A stretch of DNA of 64,000 nt from contig CM045746.1 in assembly GCA_024760905.1 (NCBI GenBank), positions 8,816,466 through 8,880,465 on the forward strand, in the 5' to 3' direction. The notes below the pieces were generated by a model. That model was not told the DNA's origin and did not search any database. It was given only the letters and a program-made list of their open reading frames with translations. The stretch comes from Plotosus lineatus (Eukaryota; Chordata; Actinopteri; Siluriformes; Plotosidae). A program made the position numbers and the translations under genes. Numbering within the stretch: the stretch's first letter is position 1; every line of letters begins with the position of its first letter. Shown piece after piece: positions 27,338-40,800 of this stretch.

Positions 27338-30300
27338 AGAAAGCATGTAAGAGAAAGAGACAGTGTGAGTGTGAAACAGAGCGAGAGAGAATGTGAGACA
27401 CAGAGAGTGAGAGAGAATGTGAGCGAAAGAGAGAGTGCAAGAGAAAGAGTGAGTGCGACAGAGAGAATGCATGAGAGGGAGCAAGACCAAGTGTGAGAGT
27501 GTGAGAGTAAGAGTGAGAATCCCAGAGTGTGAGAGAGAGTGAGCGAGAGTCAGAGAGAGCGATAGTGAGAGAGCGAGCAAGAGCAGTAGTGAGGAGAGAG
27601 AGAGCATGATTCTTACACATTGGGCCAAATGTCATTCAAGCACTTTTCAAAGAAGAAATTTTCATTTTCAAGTTGTGTTTGAAAGAGTAAATACACCAAG
27701 AAATACAGTTTCTGACTTTCAGAGTGAAATACAGACGCTCCTCGACTTACATTTTAGTTACGTTCAGAACGGCCGAACGTAAGGTGAAAAAAATTGTAAC
27801 GTTCATACTGTACTATACATTGATAAATACTATTTAGCATTCTCTATGATGCAATCTTTCTGCTTATAAATGGTTCCGAGGGTCGACGGAGCCATTTAGA
27901 AGACACGTACAACATTCACATGTTTTTCACCAACATCAATTTTCTTGATAATAGCCATCTTCATTTCAAATGAGATGGCTTGCCGCTTTTTCTGATTACC
28001 ACTATCACTAGTAGGCTTACGCTTGTGACCAACCATATTTGCTTTGGGTTACAAATACGCAAAACAGTGTAAACAAAAAGTTCACAGAGAGGACTTCTTA
28101 ACACAAGGGTAACATGCAGTGAACTGGGAAGAAGGGGACGTTCAGTCTGTCGTTTGTAAACAATGGACGCTGCGTCATGCGTAAGTAGCGTACTATGTCT
28201 AAGTAAGAACTTCTCGTACTACGGAGAGCACGCTAAACTCAAAATTTGACTTACAAAAAAATTTTTTTTTACAGTCAGTTCAAACGAAAAAAAAAAACAT
28301 AAGGCACGTCTGTACACTAATTTTAATATACTGTAAATTAAGACATGTAAGAATACAAACATTCATAACATGTCAACTACTACATTTTCAATGTAATAAT
28401 AAATGTGATTTAAATCATTTTGCTGGAAAATATGCAATAATTTTAATAAACTGTAACAAGACCACCACATGCTTTCTTAAAATGTACAGTGGTACCTCGG
28501 TATTCGAACGCTTTAGAAGTCGAACAAATCGGAATTCGACCAAAAAATCCAGGGTTTTTTTTTTGTCCCAGAAGTCAACTAAAATCCGGAAGTCGAATGC
28601 TAAACAAACGCGAGAAAAAACGAGACCGAGAGGGAGGGAAAATGTGAGCTTTCCGAAAGTTGTTGATACTATGTATCACCCTGATAAAGCTAGCGCTGTT
28701 CTGGGGAAGTCCGGAAATTGTTGATACTATGTATCGCTGTGAACACCTTTAACGATGAGGTCATGAGCCCCTTCCGTAAGGTTTTGAAAAGAAGGCAGAA
28801 ACAAGCCACGTTATAAATGTTCTTCAAGAAAAGAAAGGGACATCCTGAAAAGAGTCATCCACACCAAAGCAAGTAGCAAGAGAAAAAACACCTTTGGCTG
28901 ATTCACCTGAAGCTGTTATGGAAGGAGATCCGCTTCCTCTCTCCCTCTCTGTTATAGAAGGGGATCCACTTCCTCTCTCCCTCTCTGTTATTGAAGGGGA
29001 TCCACTTCCTCTCTCCCTCTTTGTTATGGAAGAGGATCTGCTTCCTCTCTCCCTCTCTGTTATGGAAGGGGATCTGCTTCCTCTCTGTTATGGAAGGGGA
29101 TCTGCTTCCTCTCTGTTATGGAAGGGGATCTGCTTCCTCTCTCCCTCTCCAACATTTATGTATGCCAACTGCTCACCATCACAAAGGTAAAAATTCTTAT
29201 GTTTATTGTTGTTATGCTTTAACTGTACTGTGGTTTTTATTTTAGTGTGTTATGGTCTCTTTTGTGAAAGACTCTGGTTTTGGCTGCTGAACTCTCTCTA
29301 TGCATGTAATGCTGAAGAGGGGCATGGCTGTCACATGCGGGTGGAGTTTTAAGCACACACACCTGATTCCACTTAGCAATCACAGGGCTTCTCGAACAGT
29401 GACTACGATTTTCCCGTGCTCTAGTGCCTTCCCTGTGAATAATAAAACTCCTCCATCACACTCTGTCTCCTGCATTTTTGGGTCTGAATGTTCCTGACTG
29501 ATCATAGTCACTGTTAGAGAAGCCCGGTGATTGCTAAGTGGAATCAGGTGTGTGTGCTGAGGACTCCACCCGCGTGTGACAGCCACGTCCCTCTCCAGCA
29601 TGCATAGAGAGAGTTACAGCCACCAAAGCCAGAGTCGCTCAGAACACAGACCATAAAATTGTGTACTGTATTCAATAATTTTTTTCACTTACTTTGATGA
29701 CCATCGTATGAGTTACGGTACCGTGAACTTCTGTTCAAAAGACGACAGAACGGATTGAGACCATTTACATTATTTGTAATGGGAAAGGCGGATTCGGAAT
29801 TCGACCAAATCGGAATTCAACCACGAATTATGGTCGAGTACCGAGGCACCACTGTGTATATATAAATATAACTGGTTGCAGATCTACTAGGCGTAGTCAT
29901 GGTAACGCTAACGTTAGCATTTGTGGCAGTTGTTCTGACTGCATATTTTTATTTTTTTTTTTACGTTTACATTAGTCTGTTATCAGAGTCCCATAGTGCT
30001 CCTTAGTCCTTAAAAGTCTTTGCATGTTTTTTCAGTGAGTGACACTTGACTGTATGTGCGACTTTAATGCTCCTCCCCCAGAGCACCAACTGCAAATTTT
30101 TTTCCCCACAAGCCTTGCAAAACGCACAATGCCGGCTTTTGTCGACGTCCATCCAATCACTGTAGTCTTTGTTCTCCTGCCATTCTGCTTTAAATATACA
30201 TCAACCGCCTGGCATTGTGGCTGTTGATAGAATACTCTTAAGCTTTTTTAAGATGCCATGGGATGCCATTACCAAACTGCCGAAAATGCAATCTTATGTT

Positions 30301-31161
30301 GTAAAACAGATCTAGAAGCTTCTATAAATTTGTGTCGTAAAGTAAATAATTTATTCTGTACTAAATTTAAATATGTGGGGCCGGTGGCATAGTGGTTAGA
30401 GTGCTGGGCTCATGATTGGGAGATTATGAGTTCAAATCCCAGTTAGACACCCACTGTTCTGACCCCTGGGCAAGGTCTTAACCACAAGTGTGCCTCTGTT
30501 CACCCAGCAGTATAAATGGGTACCAGTAAAAATATACTGGGAAGGTAACCTGCGATGGACTAACATCCCATCCAGGAGGAGTTGAACTCCTAGTTGCTTC
30601 CCGCTACAGTAAACAGGGATAAACCGGCCTGATGAGCCACTAAGGCTGGGTGTAAAAAGCCCAGCAGACTTTATCTACCTAAATTTTAATATATTGGAGT
30701 ATTAAAGTTTGACACACTGTGTGAGTTTTATAAAATAAAAATACTTGTAATGGAGACTCTATGTTGTAAAATTACCTACCGTATACTCATACACAGTGTT
30801 CATCAACATAGAAGGGATAAATAACAACAACAGCAGCAGAACGTCTGGGAAGATGTGTTATAGACGACGCTTGAGAAAGCTTGATTTTCTGTGATTTTAT
30901 TGTAGAAAACATAGAAATCAAAGGTTTCTCATAAAATGTTATGCATTTATTGCACAGATAGACCCAAAGCTAAAAATTAAGTTCTATTCAAGGACGGAGT
31001 AAGAAAACCATTGATTTTGAAGGGGTGGCCTGGCAATTTCAGGGCCCTTGAAAATAATTTATTTTTTCAAGTATTTTTCAAGACATTCAAGCACCCTTAT
31101 GAACCACGTGTGTGATAGACTGACAGAGTGAGAGCAGATACAGAGAGTGAGAGCAGACAGA

Positions 31162-31207
<46 letters not shown>

Positions 31208-33435
31208 GAGAGAAAGGAAGAGTGTGAGAGCGCGAGAGCAAGAGTGTGAAAGTGAGAGAGTAAGTGAGAGAGAGAGTGTGTGTGTGTGTGGGGGGGTTTG
31301 TTTTAAGTGGTGTGTTGTCTGTAATGCTTGTTCTGAAACTGCACTGTGATGGTTTTACCTGCAGGATGATCATGTCGGGTCGGTACTGTTTGCGCAGTCC
31401 CATGTCGTACATGAGGAACTTGAGCATATTGAAGGCTTCCTCCTCGCTCATGTGCAGCAGCAGCACTCCAGCCACGAAGCTCAGCCCCTGGCAGTAGCCC
31501 ACCTCCGGATCCAGCAGAGAGTAGGCCTTCAGCAGGTTATAGAGCGACAGCTGACCCGCCCCCAACTGAGCGCTGAAATATGGGTGTGTAGGGAACGTAC
31601 GGCCTGATGGACAGAAACACGGTCACACATGATGCCTGAAGTGAAACCACCTCCAGATATGACAATAAGCAGTTAATGCACAATTTACTTAATTATTTAC
31701 TACATACTAAGAGGCTATAGATTGATTAAATCAGTGACAAATCAAATTAATTTCCTTCATTACTATAAAATATTCATTCTTGTTATTGTTTATGAAGAAA
31801 AATTTGTTTGTGTTATCACTTCCGAAAGAACTTGTTTCCTGCTATCGCCTGCTTAAAAGAAATTTACATATTACTAAAAAAAAAATCATTCCAATTATCA
31901 CCTATTTAAAAAATCAGTTCTTATTCTTACAGAAAAATAATTGTTCCTGTTATCACTTATGAAAAAGTTAGTTTTGCAGTTGTGTTCAACATAATAGCAG
32001 TGTGCTAAAAAAGTGAATAAAACTCTTAAAATTCTAAGAACAGAAACAAAAATATTAATAAAAATAGAACACAAATGCATTGGGAACACTACACATCCTG
32101 TTTCTAATCAAAACAAGAAGGAAAAATATATCAAATTCATGTTAAAGAAATTGAAGAAAAGTGAATCTTAGACTGCTAAAATATATCAGTATCTGCTTTC
32201 TTCTTTACAAACTCAAACATTGCCTGTATAAACTGAAACATGGTTTAAGGTTTTGTTTTCCGTTGAATCACTGAACTAATATTTAGTTGTATAGCCGTTG
32301 TTTCTGAGAAATGCTGCACATCTGCCTTCCATGGAGTCAACCAACTTCTGGCACCTGTGATCAGGTGTTCCAGCCCAGGATGATTCCACAGAGATGATGC
32401 CTCATGATGATGCCTCAGAAGCTGCATTTGTGATGTCACCCCACAAGTTTGCGATCGGATTATGGTCCAGGGATGGGTTGGCCACTCCATAACCTCAATC
32501 TTGTTGGTCTGTAACCAAGATGTTGACATTGTCTTTGGTGTTGTCTTCTTGTTCTAACCCATTTCGAGGGCATTTCCTCTTCCGCATAAGGCAGCACGAC
32601 CTCTTCAAGTGTTCTGATGTATAAAAACTGATCCATGATCTCTGTGATGTGATAAATAGGCCCGACATCATAGTATGAGAAACATCCCCATATCATGATG
32701 CTTACGCCACCAGGCTTCACTGTCTTCACTGTGTACCGTGTGGCGGTATTCAGTGTTTGGGGGCATCTGACAAATTGTCTCCAGCCACTAGACCCAAAAA
32801 GAACAATTGTACTTAAATCAGTCCACAAAATGTTGAGCCGTTTCTCTTTAGGCCAGACAATGTGCTCTTTGGCAAAATGTAACCTCTTCAGCACGTCTTT
32901 TTTCCAACAGTGAGACTTTGCGGGGTCTTCATTCCAAAAGCTGAGCTTCACAGAGGCGTCTTCTACTTGTAACAGGACTCACAGATAACTTTTAAATATC
33001 ATTTACAAAATAATTGGTTCCCATTCTCGTTTGTGAAAGCTCGGTCCAACTTTCAGTTATGAACCGTCGGGGTGAGCTACCCTGCATGCTGCGGGTAACA
33101 CTGCAGTCACACCAGACATCTTCCCACGATGCAAATGTTTCAAGTATTCCTGAACAACATGGGGTACACTTCTGTAGTAGTAGTTGTGTGTATGCGGATG
33201 TGTGTCTTTGCGTGTGTGTGTTTGTGTGTGTGTGTGTGTGTGATGTGTTCCTAACCTAGGTCTATGAGGATGGCATGTTGTTGAGAGGTGAGTTGCATCA
33301 GTAGCTCTTTATAAGGCACATCGTTATTGGGTGGTTTGGCGCTGGGCACCTGCTGTCTCAGTAAATACTGTTCAGAGAGAAACTTCCAGATCTCACCTCT
33401 GTGCTGCCGGGGCACACCTGGTTGGGTGGGGAGTG

Positions 33436-33495
<60 letters not shown>

Positions 33496-36103
33496 ATATG
33501 ATTAAATATAAGTAAATAAACACTGATCTTTGTTATAATCACATTAATCAGGCTGACGCTGCAGGCGCACACGCTAAAATAACAACACACCCACAAAGCT
33601 TGTCCTAAATAAACCTCATACTGTAGTCAAAGATCCATCATATCCAAGTGAGTCTGAGCACAGTACACGCGAGTCATCAGATGTGTCATGTGAGACTAAT
33701 TTGCATATTTGAAGATTCACCATGATCACATACAAAAAAAAAGTGCAGGAAAATCTAGAGAGGTGGAGGTATGCCCTGGAAAGGAGAGGACTGAAGGTTA
33801 GCCTCAGTAAGTCAGAATACATGTGTGTGAACGAGAAGGACCCAAGAGGAACGGTGAGGTTACAGGGAGCAGAGATAAAGAAGGTGGAGGATTTTAAATA
33901 CTTTGGCTCAACAATCCAAAGCAATGGAGAGTGTGGAAAAGAGGTGAAGAAGCGTGTGCAGGCAGGTTGGAATGGTTGGAGAAAAGTGTCTGGTGTGATG
34001 TGTGATAAGAAGGTATCGGCAAGAATGAAAGGAAAAGTGTACAAGACGATGTTGAGGCCAGCAATGTTGTATGGTTTAGAAACAGTGGTCCTGGGGAAAA
34101 GACAGGATCAGGAATAATAGCAGAAGAATAGGATCAGGAATGAATACATCAGAGGGACAGCACATGTAAGAGGTTTTGGAGACAAAGTCAGAGAGGATAG
34201 ATTGAGATGGTTTGGACATGTACAGAGGAGGGATAGTGAATATATTGGTAGTAGGATGCTGAGGTTGGAACTACCAGGCAGAAGGCCTAGAGGAAGACCA
34301 AAGAGAAGATTTATGGATGTGGTGAAGGAGGACATGAAGGTAGTTAGAGTAAGAGTAGAAGATGCAGAGAAAAGGGTGAGATGGAGGCAGATGATTTGCT
34401 GTGGCGACCCCTGAAGGGAAAAGCCGAAAGGAAAAGAAGAAAGAAAAAGACCACAAACACATATATCAAATGACAAATTCAGAAAAAGGAAGAAAGATGA
34501 TGTTCTGAAAACGCACTGAAAACAAATATTAAGGAAAAAAGAAGAGGACATAAACAATAAAGATAGGCTGTGATTGATTTTATGGAACAACGGTGGCTTG
34601 TAATTGACTCTTTTCTGAAATAAAATCACGAAAGGAGTGTAAAAAAAAAAAAAAAAAAAAAATCACCAAACCCAATATTAAAGTATTCAAGTCGTGTGTG
34701 AAAGCATGTGTGTATTACCCTGCCCTACAGCGGGGTGGATCATCTCCGTGTCAAACTTGACCTTTGACCTCCCAGCAGTGTTGAGCATTTTCTCCCAGAC
34801 GAGAGTCACGTCCTTAAGACAGGGTGTGATCTCTTCGTAGTCCAGTTTCAGACGCCTGCTCTGGCGGTCACTTTCAGAGGCTGTTCTCACACACACACAC
34901 ACAAAATGAGTACATGCATAAAACCATCAAATGGGAGAATACAATAACAGCCAGGTTAATCCATCACGAACTCTGAAGTGAAAGATGTTGCAATGGCGAT
35001 TATCGAATGATAGATGGGCAGCACGAGGACTGAAATATATTCATTCTATTATTCTAACACATGCGTATACATGCTGCAATCCGTTCAGCCCTTCATCATA
35101 CACATCTCTGGTAAACCACAAAGACAGTCGGCCCCCTACTTACAAAATTAATCCGTTCCAGTGCCGTTTTCGTAACGTGGGAGTTTCGTAAGTAGGGGGC
35201 GCATTTTACATGTTAAACGCCTGATTCGTTCCAAGGCTCCCAAGACTACCCCATAAACCCTTTAAAAATGATAAAAGTACACAATTTTTGTATGAAATAT
35301 GTGTTAAAAGTGGGGCAGTGGTGGTGTAGTGGTATAAGGCGCCGGATCGCTGATCCAAAGGTTGGGGGTTCGAGTCCCACTCTCCACAAGGTTGTCACTG
35401 TGTCCCCCCAGTGCAGCTAACTGGGTTATCAAAGGCCGGCCATGTCTCTCACTGTCTATGGTGTGAGGCATGTAAAAGAACCATTGCTGACTTTCGACAA
35501 GAGTAGGCTGCAAAGCCATCAGCGTGTTTCCGCCCTGCGATGGCCTGGCGAGCTGTCCAGGGTGTACTCTGCCCTCGCCCTGAGTTGGCTGGGATGGGCA
35601 CCAGCCTCCCCGTGACCCTAATTAGGATGAAGCGGTTACGGAAAATGAACTGAACCATTTAAACATTTTATTAAGATATTAAACCGTTTTATTAACATAT
35701 TTATTAATTAAACTATCATTAAACATTTTTTATTAACACACACACACACACATACACAATACAGTATACGCATTAAATGTGTATTGTATACACATTAAAT
35801 TTTTATTGTGGCGCTGCGGGCCATGCCCACAAGCAGGACGCCGGGAGCACTTTAAGACATGGAATTCAAAGCGCATTCCCTGCTTGACAGATCGGAGGTC
35901 CAAACTCAACTTTAACTTGATTCCTTGAGGGATCGGAGGTCCAGATCAACCTTGTTTTGCTCACATGCGCCACGTTTATTAAACATTTACTGAATTAAAC
36001 AACTTAAAACACTAAACTAAAAACTAAAGAGTTAAGCCTCCTGCTGTCTCTATCTCTCTCTCTCTCATGTACACACACACACACGCGCATGTTGCGCGCG
36101 CGC

Positions 36104-36145
<42 letters not shown>

Positions 36146-36785
36146 CGCAGCTGACGGAACAATTCTATTTAAATGTTTAAATGGACGGGATGTTGTATTT
36201 AAAGCGGAATTACAGTACCTGTTTGAAAGATCAGAGGTCCTCATTCAATATTAACTTGCTTCCTTACGAGATCGGAGGTCTTCTCCCACGAAACACTCTG
36301 TTTTAATATCGTGCCAAAATAATCGCCTCTGTCACTGTATTTCCGCTTTAAGGTCTCCTTCTGGTTCAATATCATCCCGATTGTAGAGGGGTTTTGGTGA
36401 TAACAAAATATAACGCTGCATGATAAATCTAAAAACAAGCTAACAGTCAACTCTCCTTCACGCGTGTGACAAACAGGAAGTTTGGGTAACGCTCAGCTGT
36501 GTCATCCCTCCTAGCCAATAGGAGGCCAGCGGGGCAGGATGTTGGGCGACAGCCAATGAGAGAGCAACTCGTGCATCGTGTGAAATTTATTATTTTGAAT
36601 GCGCTTTTCGCAAGAGGAGGTTGTTTTCGGATCCCGGGGACGAAAACTTAGAAAAATGTTTCATAACCTGGAATTTTCATACTCAGGGGGTTTCGTAAGT
36701 AGGGGGCCCACTGTACATACTTTCTCAAACACATACACACACACCATCTTTCCACCATCTTTCCATCATCAGGATCATTCCATCA

Positions 36786-36837
<52 letters not shown>

Positions 36838-37047
36838 CCTTCCTTCATCAGGACTGACACACACACACACACACCTCCCTCATCAGGACTGACTGACTGA
36901 CACTGACACATACACACAACCCCTCCTTCATCAGGAATCTCTCTCGCTCATGCGCACACTCACACTCGCACACGCACACTCACACACACCAACACACCAC
37001 CCTCCATCAGGAGAAACATACACACACCACCCCTCCTTCATCAGGAC

Positions 37048-37105
<58 letters not shown>

Positions 37106-37185
37106 CCCCTCCTTCATCAGGAATCTCACTATCACACACTCACAAACACACACACACAAAAGACCCTCCATCAGGACTGAATGAC

Positions 37186-37223
<38 letters not shown>

Positions 37224-37518
37224 GCACCACCCCTCGTTCATCAGGACTGACACACACCCACACCACACAAAGGAAGAATTTGTGTGAGTGTATGTGTGCG
37301 AGTATGTGTGTGTGAGTATGAGTGTGCGCGTGTGAGAGTGAGTAAGCAAGTGTATGAGTGAGTTTGTGTGAGACAGTGTAAGAATGTGTGTGTGTGTGTT
37401 TAAGAGAGAGAGAGAAAGAGAGAGAGTGTGTGTGTGAGTGTGTGTGTGTGTCTGCGAGTGTCTCATCCCGTAACTTCTGATTCTCTCCTTCCATTCACAA
37501 GAAGAGCAGTGTGTGCGC

Positions 37519-37575
<57 letters not shown>

Positions 37576-37802
37576 TCCATGCAAAGGTGTGTGTGTCTGA
37601 AGGGTGAGTAAATGTGTGTAAAGGGTGAGTGAGTGCGTGTGTATGAGAGTGTGAGGAAATATGTGTGTATGTGTTAGAGTGAGTGAGTATTAATGTGAGT
37701 GGATGTGAGTGTGTGTGAGAGGTAGAGTGTGTGTGTGTATATGTATGTGTGTAAGTGTGTGTGTGTGTGAGTGTGTGACTGCAAGTGTGTATGAGTGTGT
37801 GC

Positions 37803-37872
<70 letters not shown>

Positions 37873-40800
37873 CTCACCCTGTAGCTTCTGGTTCTCTCGT
37901 TCCATTCTCAGGAGGAGGATCTGCTGCAGAATGGCCTTCTTCCATAACTCCCGTAGTTCCTCCGGATTCCTCTTCCTCCTCTCTTCAGGTACTGCCCCCA
38001 GTGTGCTCTCTCCACCCCCAGTTCCGACTCCTACCGTCAGCCTGCTGCTGACCTCTAAAGATGTTTCTCCTCTTTCTGAGCATGACAGAAAAAAAAGATT
38101 TATTTTAAATGCATATGCCGGTATACATGATATTTTTATGAATTTTGTTTATAAAATTAATTCAGAGCCTATCTGTATTACAAAACTTATTTATACACAC
38201 GAGTATGAGTACAGTCATCACTATCACCCCATCATCTCATTGCTTGAAATAAAAAGGAACTCTATCTCTTTAAAACATTGCTAACTTTATCATCATCTTC
38301 CTCCGCTTTATCCGGGGTCGGGATGCGTCATGGGCGCAGCAGCCTAAGCAATAAGGTCCAGACATCCCTTCCCGAGCCACTTCCTCCAGCCGAGAGACAG
38401 AATCCCTCCAGCGTGTTCTAGGTCGACCCAGGGGTCTCTTCCCCGTTGGACATGCCAGAAATACCACACCAGGGAGGTGTTCGGGAGGTATTCTTACCAG
38501 ATGTCTGAGCCAACTCAATTGGCTCCTGTCAATGGGGAGGAGCAACAGTTCTTCTCCGAGCTCCACCGGATGGCTGAGCTTCTCACCCTCTCTCTAAGAG
38601 AGAGCCCCACCACCCAGCGAAGGAAGCTCATTTCAGCTACTTCTATCCGCGATCTTGTTCTTTCGCTCTACCCTACGCTCGTGACCATGGGTGAGCGTTG
38701 GAACATAGATTGACTGGTAAATTGAGACCTTTGCCTTTAGGCTCAGCTCCCTCTTCACCATGACAGACCAGAACAGGCTCTGCTTTACAGCAGAGGCTGC
38801 AGCGATCGACCTGTCAATCTCCCACTCCATCCTTCCCTCACTTGTGAACAAGACCCTGAGATACTTGAACTCCTCTACTTGGAACAGGACCTCATGCTAG
38901 ACTCGGAGGGTGCATTCCACCTTTTTCCTACTGAGAACCATGTGCTTGGGGGTGCTGATTTTCATCCCGGCTGCTTCGTACTGGACTGTAAATCGCTCCA
39001 ACGAGAGCTGGAGGTCCAGCATTGAAGCCAAAAGGACAAGGTCTTCCGCAAAAAGCAGAGACAAGATCCGATGGCCACCAAACCAGAACCACTCAACACC
39101 TTGGCTACACCTAAAAATTCAATCCGTAAAATTATGAACAGACTTGGTGACAAAGAACAGCCTTGGTGGACTCCAACACTTACCGGAAACAAATTCGACC
39201 TGCTGTTACTAATGCGAACCAAGCTCTGGCTCCCGGCCCATAGCAATGGGTCCAGAATGCTGTACTCCCGGAGCATGCCCCACAAGATAGCCCGAGGGAC
39301 ACTGTCAAATGCCTTCTCCAAATCCACAAAACACATGTGGACAGATGGGGCAAACGCCCATGGCTCCTTCCAACATCCTGTAGAGCATATAGAGTTGGTC
39401 GAGAGTGCCGCGACCAGGATGAAAATCACATTGTTCCTACCGAATCTGAGGTTCAACTAAATTCAGGTTCAAATTCGAGGTTGTCTGATCCTCCTCTCCA
39501 GTACCTCTGCATAGACTTTCCCAGGTAGGCCAAGTGTGATTACACAATAATTGGAACACACCCCCAGTCCATATATACGAGTCCTTCTCCAAAAATTAGC
39601 ATATTGTGATTAAGTTCATTATTTTCTGGAATGTACTGATAAAAATTAAACTTTCATATATTTTAGATTCATTGCACACCAATTGAAAGATTTCAAGTCT
39701 TTAATTGTTTTAATACTGATGATTTTGGCATACAGCTCATGAAAACCCAAAATTCCTATCTCAAAAAATTAGCATATCATGAAAGGTACTGTAAACGAGC
39801 TATTAACCTAATCATCTGAATCAACCAATTAACTCTAAACACCTGCAAAAGATTCCTGAGGCTTTTAAAAACTCCCAGCCTGGTTCATTACTCAAAACCG
39901 CAATCATGGGTAAGACTGCCGACCTGACTGCTGTCCAGAAGGCCATCATCGACACCCTCAAGCAAGTGGGTAAGACACAGAAAGAAATCTCTGAGCGAAT
40001 AGGCTGTTCCCAGAGTGCTGTATCAAGCCACCTCAGTGGGACGTCTGTGGGAAGGAAAAAGTGTGGCAGAAAACGCTGCACAACCCGTAGAGGTGACCGG
40101 ACCCTGAGGAAGATTGTGGAGAAGGGCCGATTCCAGACCTTGGGGGACCCGTGGAAGCAGTGCACTGGGCACCAGGTCAGCATTCCTCAGGTCAAGCCAC
40201 TTTTGAACCAGAAACAGCGGCAGAAGTGCCTGACCTGGGCTACAGAGAAGCAGCACTGGACTGTTGCTCAGTAGTCCAAAGTACTTTTTTCAGATGAAAG
40301 CATGTCATTCGGAAATAAGGTGCCAGAGTCTGGAAGAAGACTGGGGAGAAGGAAATGCCAAAATGCCTGAAGTCCAGTGTCAAGTACCCACAGTCAGTGA
40401 TGGTCTGGGGTGCCATGTCAGCTGCCGGTGTTGGTCCACTGTGTTTTATCAAGGGCAGGGTCAATGCAGCTAGCCATCAGGAGATTTTGGAGCACTTCTT
40501 GCTTCCATCTGCTGAAAAGCTTTATGGGGATGAAGATTTCATTTTTCAGCACGACCTGGCACCTGCTCACAGTGCCAAAACCACTGCTAAATGGTTTACT
40601 GACCATGGTATTACTGTGCTCAATTGGCCTGCCAACTCTCCTGACCTGAACCCCATAGAGAATCTGTGGGATATTGTGAAGAGAAAGTTGAGAGACACCA
40701 GACCCAACACCGTGGATGAGCTGAAGGCCGCTATTGAAGCATCCTGGGCCTCCATAACACCTCAGCAGTGCCACAGGCTGATTGCCTCCATGCCACGCCG

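Larger units (their letters stand above)
28487..29858 (+). mobile_element. Tigger-like element G with minisatellite and hairpin
   Basis: TIRs: CAGTGGTACCTCGGTATTCGAAC (28488) and GTCGAGTACCGAGGCACCAC TG (about 29851). Flank TA. It includes CACCTTTAACGATGAGGTCA, shared with the copy at 63170-64000. I find no intact transposase. Confidence 0.8.

Noticed and set aside
26982..27635. 217-codon Ser-Leu-rich frame overlapping e15
   Set aside because: It is the CT repeat plus the shadow of the tbc1d1 exon; only 27021-27180 in its proper frame is real.
35311..35400. A genuine tRNA gene
   Set aside because: It is the head of a repeated SINE with copies at 20245 and 42090.
36760..37260. CRISPR-like array of repeats and spacers
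   Set aside because: The spacers are CA runs, the repeats vary, and the setting is a vertebrate intron; it is a compound minisatellite.
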